Below are positions 33,931-44,900 of a stretch of 64,000 bases of DNA, one piece after another. The notes below the pieces were generated by a model. The model did no database searches and was not told the origin of the DNA. It was given only the letters and a program-made list of their open reading frames with translations. Numbering within the stretch: the first letter of the stretch is position 1; the number at the start of each line of letters is the position of its first letter. Made by a program: the position numbers and the translations under genes. This DNA is from an uncultured Pseudorhodobacter sp. (lineage in GTDB: Bacteria > Pseudomonadota > Alphaproteobacteria > Rhodobacterales > Rhodobacteraceae): contig CAJXWJ010000004.1 in the NCBI GenBank assembly GCA_913062925.1, positions 28,703 to 92,702 on the forward strand, given 5' to 3'.

Positions 33931-35294
33931 GCCCGTTCACCCTTTGGATTGACCCAGAGTAACAGAATAAGTCCAATCAGAAACAAGAAGATCACCGGCG
34001 AGATGCCAATGCGCGCCGACCCGCTGGCTTGCGAGACAACCGCGATCAAAAACGGCGACATAAAGCTGGCGACCTTGCCCGAGAGCGCAAACAGACCAAA
34101 GGCCTCGGTCGCGCGGTCTGGCGTGGTGTGGCGCAGCAACATGGTGCGCGAGGCCGCCTGCAACGGCCCGCCCGCCGCACCAATCAACCCGCCGCAGATG
34201 TAAAAGATGATATCCGGCGTCGCCGAGGCTGGATCAAGCGCAATGCCCCACAGGCTTTCGCGGGTCATGCCAACGATGATGATGCAGACAAACATCAGCA
34301 CCACAATCGCCCAGCCGATCACAAAGCGCGGACCAAAGCGGTTGTCGAGCTTGCCGCCGATAAACGAAGCAACCATTGCCGTGATGCCGCCCAAAATCCC
34401 GAAGACGCCAATCTGGGTGATCGACCAATTCAGCACATTCGAGGCATAGACCCCGCCAAACCCATAAAGCGCGTTCAGCGCATCGCGGTAAAACAGCGAC
34501 GACGTCAGATAGGCGGCAAGGCTTTTGCGAAAGCGTAGGCCAGCGATTAACTCTTTCAAACTGCCCAAGGCCTTGCCGATATGCAGCCGCGTCGCGGGCA
34601 TCTTTGGTTCTTTCACCCAAAGGAAAAACGGGATCATGAAAACCACATACCAAAGCGCCGTCAGCGGCCCGACAAAGCGGGTGCCCTCGCGGGCTTCGGC
34701 GTCAAAGCCAAATAGCGGGTCAATCCCCAGCAAGGTTTTGCCGGTGGCCGCATTTTCGGCAAACAGCAACAGCATCAAGATCAGCGCCAGCAGACCGCCC
34801 AAATAACCAAAGGCGAATCCAGTGCCAGAGACCGCGCCAATCTCGTCATGGTCGGTTAGGCTTGGCATCAGAGCATTGGTGAAGATCGTGGTGAACTCCA
34901 TGCCGATAAAACCCAGACCAAACAGCGCCACGCCCCAAGCCAAGGTGCTGGCTTCGCCGCCGGGCACCACCCACCACAGGCCCGCCGCACCAACCACATA
35001 GAACATCGAGAAAATCCAGATCCAGATCATCCGCCGGCCGGTACCATCGGCAACCGCCCCCAAAATTGGCGCCAAAACCGCGATCAAAATCGACGCGATG
35101 GTCAGCCCATAGCCCCAATAGGCTTGGGCAGCGGCCTTTGCGGCTTCTTCCGCCATGCCGGTGCCCATGTAATAGCTGCGCGCCACCTCGGCGAAATAGG
35201 GGCCGAAGATAAAGGTCAAAAGCAGAGTGCTATAGGGCTGGCTGGCCCAATCGAAAAACCACCAACCCCAAATGCGTTGCCGAGCCGTTGCCAT
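33927..35294 (-). CDS. UMF1 family MFS transporter
   Basis: A 455-residue, 12-segment membrane protein. The N-terminal W-G-W-W-F-F-D-W-A-S-Q-P-Y-S-T is the signature of the UMF1 (vacuole effluxer Atg22-like) MFS family. The MFS loop G-A-V-A-D-G-T-G-R-R follows near residue 80. In fungi the relatives export amino acids from vacuoles; bacterial substrates are unknown. Its position as first gene before the coupled mepA suggests uptake of cell-wall-derived amino acids or peptides (inference). The ATG at 35294 follows AGGGG. Confidence 0.88.
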   Translation of the reverse strand: MATARQRIWGWWFFDWASQPYSTLLLTFIFGPYFAEVARSYYMGTGMAEEAAKAAAQAYWGYGLTIASILIAVLAPILGAVADGTGRRMIWIWIFSMFYVVGAAGLWWVVPGGEASTLAWGVALFGLGFIGMEFTTIFTNALMPSLTDHDEIGAVSGTGFAFGYLGGLLALILMLLLFAENAATGKTLLGIDPLFGFDAEAREGTRFVGPLTALWYVVFMIPFFLWVKEPKMPATRLHIGKALGSLKELIAGLRFRKSLAAYLTSSLFYRDALNALYGFGGVYASNVLNWSITQIGVFGILGGITAMVASFIGGKLDNRFGPRFVIGWAIVVLMFVCIIIVGMTRESLWGIALDPASATPDIIFYICGGLIGAAGGPLQAASRTMLLRHTTPDRATEAFGLFALSGKVASFMSPFLIAVVSQASGSARIGISPVIFLFLIGLILLLWVNPKGERA

Positions 35295-35358
35295 TGCCTA
35301 CCCCTTCGCTTGCTTGCTGCGGATCAAGCCTGAAAACGCGCGCTGGCGCAAGCGCGGC

Positions 35359-35889
35359 CTAGCGCTGCGGTGGCCAAGGCCGCTTGGCCTCTGCCGCGAT
35401 CCAATCGCTGATCCACTCGGGCAAGGGCGGGCTGGGCTGGCTTTGGCCAAGGGCTGCCAAAACCTCGGCAGGCGGCACCATTCCGGCCTTCGAGATAAAA
35501 GCATTGCGCAACAGCACATGGGTTGTGCATTCCTCCCCCCGCCAAAAGCTTTGCTCAAGATAGACAAACCTTGTGTCCCAACCAACCACACGGCTGACTT
35601 GGGTCAGACGCTGAAACGCCGTCACCCGTTTGCGATAGCGAGTCGAATTGCCCGCAACCGTCAACCCCCAGCCGCGCGCGCGGGCCACGGTGTCAAGGCC
35701 CATCCGCTTGGCCATGGGAATCCGGCCCAGATCAAACAGCGTCAGGGTGCGGCCGTTGTTCAGCTCGAACCAAACGTCCAGATCCCAAGGCCAAACCCGA
35801 TGCGTGCTGATATGCGGCTGCAAAATGCTCAAAGCGGCTGACTTGCGGAATTTCCACAGCTCTTTAGCCATGCGAAAAATCGGATACAT
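35359..35889 (-). CDS. Thioesterase-like protein (4HBT fold, THEM6-type)
   Basis: A 176-residue hot-dog fold protein. The helix signature D-L-D-V-W-F-E-L-N-N-G-R-T-L-T-L-F-D-L-G-R near 36-56 resembles 4HBT acyl-CoA thioesterases of the THEM6-like subgroup (the usual D-x-x-x-H-x-N-N-x-x-Y is here D-V-W-F-E-L-N-N-G-R). A strand segment with R-V-V-G-W-D-T-R-F-V-Y-L-E-Q-S-F-W near 98-114 also fits. The substrate is unknown. The ATG at 35889 follows GGGGA; an earlier in-frame start at 35916 has no support. It is 64 nt upstream of the UMF1 operon on the same strand. Confidence 0.8.
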   Translation of the reverse strand: MYPIFRMAKELWKFRKSAALSILQPHISTHRVWPWDLDVWFELNNGRTLTLFDLGRIPMAKRMGLDTVARARGWGLTVAGNSTRYRKRVTAFQRLTQVSRVVGWDTRFVYLEQSFWRGEECTTHVLLRNAFISKAGMVPPAEVLAALGQSQPSPPLPEWISDWIAAEAKRPWPPQR

Positions 35890-36024
35890 CGCAAATCCCC
35901 TGTGCTTTGGCCCCATCCCTGCCCGCAGACCCCCCGCAGGTCAAGTAAAACGCGACGGAAAGCATTGCCCTTTCGGGGGGCTGGCGTTACCTCTGGCACC
36001 ATCTGTAGTGGTTGGAGCCTTTCG

Positions 36025-36312
36025 ATGCCCTTAATCTTCACGCTAATTTGGAATGCCTTGCTGATCGCGCAATGGATCGTTCTGGCGCAGGCCTTAATGA
36101 GCTGGCTGATCAATTTTCAGGTGCTGAACATTCGTCAGCCGCTGGTCTATAAGCTGTGGTCGTTCTTGGGCCGGATTCTGGAACCCGTCTATGCGCCAAT
36201 CCGCCGGATGCTGCCCTCGATGTCGGGGGTGGATTTTTCGCCGCTGGTGGTGCTGATCGGCATCATGGTGCTAAAGCAACTGCTGTTGCGCAATCAGATG
36301 GCGTTTTATTAA
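36025..36312 (+). CDS. YggT family integral membrane protein
   Basis: A 95-residue protein with two hydrophobic segments (about 5-28 and 72-90). They flank the family's conserved loop, with L-M-S-W-L-I-N near 27 and L-G-R-I-L-E-P-V-Y-A-P-I-R-R-M-L-P near 50-66. YggT proteins have been linked to membrane/osmotic stress and cell-division neighbourhoods, but their function is not settled. The ATG at 36025 follows TTGGAG; the longer frame to 35902 is antisense of the thioesterase. It is 42 nt upstream of recQ on the same strand. Confidence 0.9.
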   Translation: MPLIFTLIWNALLIAQWIVLAQALMSWLINFQVLNIRQPLVYKLWSFLGRILEPVYAPIRRMLPSMSGVDFSPLVVLIGIMVLKQLLLRNQMAFY

Positions 36313-36354
36313 ACCGCCACTGCCCCCCTGTGCCTGATTGCGAATTGAGTAAGA

Positions 36355-38400
36355 ATGCCTGAACCCACCGCATTGCTGCAAACTGTCTTTGGCTTTTCCG
36401 GGTTTCGGCAAGGTCAGGAAGAGATTGTCGATGCGGTGATGGCCGGGCGCAACACGCTGGCGATCATGCCAACGGGGGGCGGAAAATCGCTGTGTTTTCA
36501 GCTGCCTGCCCTGTGCCGCGACGGGGTGACGGTGGTGATCTCGCCCTTAATTGCGCTGATGCGTGATCAAGTGCGCGCGCTGCGCGAAGCCGGCGTCGAG
36601 GCCGGCGCGCTGACCTCGGGCAATACCGAAGAAGAAACCGAAGAGGTCTTCGCCAAGCTGGATGCGGGCGCGCTGAAGCTTTTGTATATGGCGCCAGAAC
36701 GGCTGGCCTCGGCGCAAACCGTGCCGATGCTGCGGCGGATCAACTGCACCATGATCGCGGTCGACGAGGCGCATTGCGTCAGCCAATGGGGCCATGATTT
36801 CCGGCCAGATTATCTGCGCATCGGCGCGCTGCGGCGCAGCTTGGGCGTGCCCTTGGCCGCTTTTACCGCCACAGCAGATGAAGAAACCCGCGCCGAAATC
36901 GTCACCCGCCTGTTCGATGGCGAGGCCCCCGCGACCTTTCTGCGCGGCTTTGATCGCCCCAATATCCACCTTGCCTTTGCCGTCAAAGATGGCCCGCGCG
37001 AGCAGATCTTGCGCTTTGCAGGCGCGCGACGGGGGCAATCGGGCATCGTCTATTGCGGCACGCGGGCGAAAACCGAAACGCTGGCGCAGGCCCTGCGCGC
37101 CGAGGCGCATGCCGCCTGCTTTTATCACGGCGGCATGGATGCCGAAGACCGCCGCCGCGTCGAAATCCGCTTTCAGCAAGAAGACGGGCTTATCGTTGTG
37201 GCCACTGTGGCCTTTGGCATGGGCATCGACAAACCCGATATTCGCTGGGTCGCGCATGCCGATCTGCCCAAGTCGATCGAGGGCTATTATCAGGAAATTG
37301 GCCGCGCGGGCCGCGATGGCGCTGCGGCCGAGACCCTGACGCTTTACGGCCCCGACGACATTCGTCTGCGCCGCACCCAGATCGACGAAGGCCTTGCGCC
37401 GCCCGAACGCAAAGACGCCGATCACGGTCGGCTGAACGCGCTTTTGGGTCTGGCCGAGGCGGTGGCCTGCCGGCGTCAGGTGCTGCTGGGCTATTTTGGC
37501 GAGGCATCCGAGCCTTGCGGCAATTGCGATCTGTGCGAGCGCCCTGCGGCCCTGTTTGACGCCACCGATGCGGTGCGCAAGGCGCTTTCGGCGATGCTGC
37601 GCACTGGCGAATATTTCGGCGCGGGCCATTTGATTGATATTCTGACCGGCAACAGCACTGCCAAAGTCCGCGAAAAGGGCCATGACAGCCTGCCCACCTT
37701 TGCAATAGGGCGCGAGCTGTCAAAACCGGCTTGGGGTGCGGTGTTTCGCCAGATGATGGGCCGCGATCTGGTGCGGCCCGACCCAGACCGCTTTGGCGCG
37801 CTGCGGATGACCGAGGCCGCGCGGCCGATCCTGCGCGGCGAGGCGGCGATCACTCTGCGCAGCGATACCGTCGAAAAAGCCATCCCACGCGTCGCCGTCA
37901 AAATGATGGTCGCCGAAGAGGATATGAGCCTGCTTTCGGCGCTGAAAGCCAAGCGCCGCGCCTTGGCCGAGGCCGCAGGCGTGCCCGCCTATGTAATTTT
38001 CGCCGACCGCACCCTGATCGAGATGGCCGAAAAGCGGCCTGCCTCGTTGGATCAGATGATGGGCATCACCGGGGTTGGCGCGAAAAAGCTGGAAAGCTAT
38101 GGTCGCGGCTTTTTGGAAGTGATCACCGGCGCCAGCGCGGGGGCGATGCATCCGGCGCGCAAACGGCTGGTTGGCCGCGATGCCGGGCAGGTGTTTGACC
38201 GGCTGTCGCAAGAACAGCTGCGGCTGCAACGCGGCGAAGATGGCACCGGAAAACCGCTGTCGCTAAGCCAAGGCGCGTTGCGCAAAATCGCCGAAGGCCG
38301 CCCCTCGACCCTGTCCGATCTGGACCGGATCGGCGATCTTGGCCCGCAAAAGATCGAACGCTTTGGCGAGGCCTTCTTGGCCGTTCTGCGCGAGGCCTAG
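36355..38400 (+). CDS. recQ: ATP-dependent DNA helicase RecQ with two HRDC domains
   Basis: A 3'-5' superfamily 2 helicase of 681 residues acting in recombination and fork repair. The order is: motif 0 (F-R-x-G-Q), Walker A with K44 (T-G-G-G-K-S), D137-E-A-H with the following C-V-S-Q-W-G-H-D-F-R-P-D-Y loop, the motif V/VI region with the Q-E-x-G-R-A-G-R-D Arg fingers near 310-320, and the zinc Cys set (C-R-R-Q then C-G-N-C-D-L-C) near 365-395. The RQC winged helix covers about 400-500. The C-terminus carries two HRDC-like repeats (about 520-590 and 600-678). E. coli RecQ has one HRDC and about 610 residues. Confidence 0.96.
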   Translation: MPEPTALLQTVFGFSGFRQGQEEIVDAVMAGRNTLAIMPTGGGKSLCFQLPALCRDGVTVVISPLIALMRDQVRALREAGVEAGALTSGNTEEETEEVFAKLDAGALKLLYMAPERLASAQTVPMLRRINCTMIAVDEAHCVSQWGHDFRPDYLRIGALRRSLGVPLAAFTATADEETRAEIVTRLFDGEAPATFLRGFDRPNIHLAFAVKDGPREQILRFAGARRGQSGIVYCGTRAKTETLAQALRAEAHAACFYHGGMDAEDRRRVEIRFQQEDGLIVVATVAFGMGIDKPDIRWVAHADLPKSIEGYYQEIGRAGRDGAAAETLTLYGPDDIRLRRTQIDEGLAPPERKDADHGRLNALLGLAEAVACRRQVLLGYFGEASEPCGNCDLCERPAALFDATDAVRKALSAMLRTGEYFGAGHLIDILTGNSTAKVREKGHDSLPTFAIGRELSKPAWGAVFRQMMGRDLVRPDPDRFGALRMTEAARPILRGEAAITLRSDTVEKAIPRVAVKMMVAEEDMSLLSALKAKRRALAEAAGVPAYVIFADRTLIEMAEKRPASLDQMMGITGVGAKKLESYGRGFLEVITGASAGAMHPARKRLVGRDAGQVFDRLSQEQLRLQRGEDGTGKPLSLSQGALRKIAEGRPSTLSDLDRIGDLGPQKIERFGEAFLAVLREA

Positions 38401-38443
38401 ACCTTTGCGCCCCGCCCGCTATTTATCCTGAAAAGGAGCCGCC

Positions 38444-39219
38444 ATGCTGACCGTGATTTCGCCTGCCAAACGCCTGAATGAGACCGCCCAAAGCAGCCCT
38501 TTGGCCGCGACCCAGCCCGATTTTACCGCCGAGGCTGCCAATCTGGCGCAGATCGCGCGTGGGCTTTCGGCCGCGGATCTGGGCAAGTTGATGCATATCT
38601 CCGAGAAACTGGCGCAGCTTAACCATGACCGGTTTCAGAGCTTTGACCCAAAGGCGGCTGGTCAACCTGCGGCATTTTTGTTCGATGGCGACACCTATGC
38701 CGGGCTAGAGGCCCGCAGCCTAGAGCCTGACGCTCTGCGCTGGGCGCAGCGGCATTTGCGGATTTTATCCGGGCTTTACGGGCTGTTACGCCCGATGGAT
38801 GCGATCCTGCCCTATCGGTTGGAAATGGGCAGCCGGTTGGAAAACCCCAAAGGCCGCGATCTTTACGCCTTTTGGGGCAGCAAAATCGCCGATGCGCTGA
38901 ATGATCTTGCGGCCGAAGTTGGCGCGCAGGCCTTGGTCAATTGCGCCTCGACCGAGTATTTCGGCGCGGTCGATGTCAAAGCGCTGCGCCTGCCAATCAT
39001 CACGCCGGTGTTTTTGGAAGAGCGTGGCGGCGAGGCAAAGATCGTCAGCTTTTGGGCGAAAAAGGCGCGCGGGGCGATGGCGCGCTATATCAGCCTGCAC
39101 CATCTGACAGACCCCGCCGATCTGCGCGGTTTTGATCTGGGCGGCTATCAGTTTCAGGCCGCGCAATCTGATGCGCTGCGGCTGGTGTTCAGCCGCAGCG
39201 CAGTCGAGACAGAAGCCGC

Positions 39220-39223
<4 letters not shown>
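38444..39223 (+). CDS. yaaA: Peroxide stress protein YaaA (DUF328)
   Basis: A 259-residue cytoplasmic DNA-binding protein that in E. coli limits free iron and DNA damage during H2O2 stress. Typical pieces are I-S-P-A-K near residues 5-9, the F-x-G-D-x-Y-x-G-L segment (F-D-G-D-T-Y-A-G-L near 78-86), L-S-G-L-Y-G-L-L-R-P near 105-114, the L-V-N-C-A-S-x-E-Y motif near 164, and the K-K-A-R-G-A-M-A-R-Y basic segment near 205. The ATG has AAAAGGAG. It follows recQ by 43 nt. Its stop interlocks with that of the convergent hybrid kinase (TTAG at 39220-39223). Confidence 0.94.
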
Positions 39224-41820
<2,597 letters not shown>

Positions 41821-41959
41821 AGCCCTTTATTGCCCACAGTTTCGCGCAACAAAATGAATGGCCAATTAACGCCACAGAATTCTTCGCGGCCCAATCGCTA
41901 AGCTTGCTGCCAAGGCCGATACCGTGCCAGTCTGTGCAAGTGTTTTGGAGGGTTTCGAT

Positions 41960-44900
41960 ATGCGTGCCGGTCTTGCATACCTTTTCATTGGAATGAGTCT
42001 TTCGACGGCCTTTCTGATGCCCCAACCCATAGCGGCCGAGACTCTGGTTCCCGAAACGCGTTTTCTGATCAGGCAAGACACCGATCTTCCGGGTGGCGAT
42101 ATCGCCTCGATTTTCGACACAACTCTCGACGCCTGCCAACGCGCCTGTGCCAGCAATACCGCCTGTGAGGCCTTTACCTTTAACCAGCGCAACGGCTCGT
42201 GCTTTGCCAAGGCCAATGCAGGCGCGCCAGTTGGTTTTGCCAATGCGATCTCGGGCTATCGCTTTGCCACCGATCCAGAGATTTTGGCCAGAGCCGAGGC
42301 TCTGCGCGCCGATTTAAGCTTTGTGCAGGATTGGGAGATGCCCCAGATTACATTACAGGCCAAGGCCATGGCCAATGCCTTTCCGATGAATGACCTAAGC
42401 GCCGAAGATCTGGCCAGCACCAGCGACTACGCCACTTTGGTCAGCTTGACCGATAGCGCCGAGGCTTGGGCCGATTATGCCGAAGACCTGCGGCAGCGCG
42501 CTATTGCTGCGCAAGACGATGCGCTGATCTATTACACCCAAGCCTATTATGCTGGCGTAAATGCCTATCTACGCGGGGATATCCCTGCGCTGCGCCATTC
42601 GATCTTGGTCGGCATGGCCGCGGCTTTAGAAGGTCTGGATCGAGGCCGTCTGGCTGTGCCTGCACTTCAATTGGCGCAAAGCTTACAGGCCCGCGATGAC
42701 ACCGCAGCGGCTCTTGATCGGGTCATCGGGCTTTACGGCTTTCGGATGCTTGAGACTCAAGTGCAATCCGACAGCCCGAGGCCACGGATTTGTGTCACCC
42801 TATCCGAGCCTTTGGCAAAATCGGGCGTCGATTATACCAATTTTGTGCAGCTCTCCGATCAAAGCCTGACGGTCAGCAGCGACGGCGACCAGCAGCTTTG
42901 CATCGAGGGCGTGCAGTTTGGCTCGCGCAACAGCTTTACCCTGCGCGCGGGCCTGCCTGCCGCTGATGGCCAAACGCTGGCGAAATCGGTCGAGGTGACG
43001 GCCTATGTCCGCGACCGCAAACCCAGTGTGCGCTTTGCTGGGCGGGGCTATGTGCTGCCACGCGGGCAAGATCAGGCGATTCCGGTGGAAACCGTGAACA
43101 CAGAAAAGCTGGACCTCACCCTGTTCAAGATTTCAGATCGCAACATGCTGCGCGCGCTGCAAGACAGCTATTTCGGCGCGCCGATGAACCTCTATCAGGA
43201 ACAGGATTTCAGCGACAGAATCGGCGCAGAAATCTGGCGCGGCACGGGCTTGGTGCGGCAAGAGGTGAACGTCGATGTCACCACCCGCCTGCCGCTTGGC
43301 CAGGCACTTAACGGTCAACCCGCCGGAATATATGCCCTGCGCGCAGCGGTGCCAGGGGTAGACCCCTATGATGTGCCCGCAAGCTGGCAGTGGTTTGTGA
43401 TCTCGGATCTGGGGCTGACGACTTTGTCGGGCACCGACGGGCTGCATGTCTTTGTGCGCAGCCTTGGCACGGCGGCTGCAAAGCCGGGGGTTGTGGTTCA
43501 GCTTTTGTCCGTCACCAACGAGGTGCTTGGTGAAACCAAGGCCGACGATCAGGGCTATGCGCGTTTTGAGGCAGCGCTTGCGCTGGGCACGGGGGGCCAC
43601 GCGCCTGCGCTGATTGTGGCAACGGCAGGCAGTGATGATATCGCGTTTTTGTCGCTGACCGATCCCGAATTTGATCTGTCAGATCGCGGCGTTGCGGGGC
43701 GCGAGGCTGCGCCGCCGGTTGATGTGTTTCTGACCACAGATCGCGGGGCTTACCGCGCCGGCGAGACGATCTACGCCACAGCCCTGACCCGCGACAGCAG
43801 TGCCAAGGCAATCGTCGGTCTGCCGCTGACCGCGATTTTGCGCAGGCCAGATGGCGTTGAATACAGCCGCGCGCAGATGGCAGATGCGGGCGCAGGCGGC
43901 CATATCTTTGCGCTGCCCGTTGCAGGCTCTGCCCCGCGTGGGCTGTGGAGCTTGGCGGTTTTCGCCGACCTCGATGCTCCGGCGTTGCAATCCAAAACCG
44001 TGCTGGTGGAAGATTTCCTGCCCGAACGCATTGATTTCAGCCAGAGCCTGCCCGATGCCGCGATTCGTCTGGGCGATGCCCCGGAAATGACGGTTGCTGC
44101 CAAATATCTGTTTGGGGCGGCGGGTGCTGATCTGGCGATTGAGGGCGAGGTTTTGCTGCGCGCCGCCAAGGGCTTGGAGGCTTGGCCGCGCTATGTCTTT
44201 GGCCGCGAGGATACACCGTTCAGCCCAGTGCAAGACAGCTTTGGCGGCATAAAGACCGATGCCACAGGCCAAGCCCTGATCGCCCTGCCGCTGCCGCAAA
44301 TCGACGATCCCGCCCGCCCGCTTGAGGTGCGCGTCACCACCCGCATCGCCGAAGGCTCGGGCCGTCCGGTTGAACGCAGCCTGACGCGCCTGCTTGCGCC
44401 CTCGTCTGACATGATCGGGATCAAGCCCTTATTCGACGGCGTGGTGGCCGAGGCAAGCGCGGCGCGCTTTGATCTGATTGCGATAGGTGCCGATCTGGCG
44501 CCGGTGCCGATGCAGGTCACTTGGACCCTGACGCGGATCGAGACCAATTATCAATGGTATCAGTCTGGCGGCAGTTGGAACTGGGAACCCGTCACCAGCC
44601 GCAAACGCGTGGCCGAGGGGCGGGCCGATCTGGGCGACACCGCCACCTCGATTGCGGCGGCGGTAGACTGGGGCCAATACGAGCTGGTGGTTTCAGCGCC
44701 AAATGGCCCATCAAGCTCGACCCGATTTTATGCCGGATGGTATGCCCCCGCCGATACATCCGATTCGCCGGATGTGTTAGAGATGTCGCTGGACAAGCCA
44801 GCCTATGCCTCGGGCGAAACCGCGATGCTGCGGGTGGTGCCAAAGGCTGAAGGCACGGCGCTGATCACCGTGCTGTCAAACCGGTTGGTGGCGATGCAGA

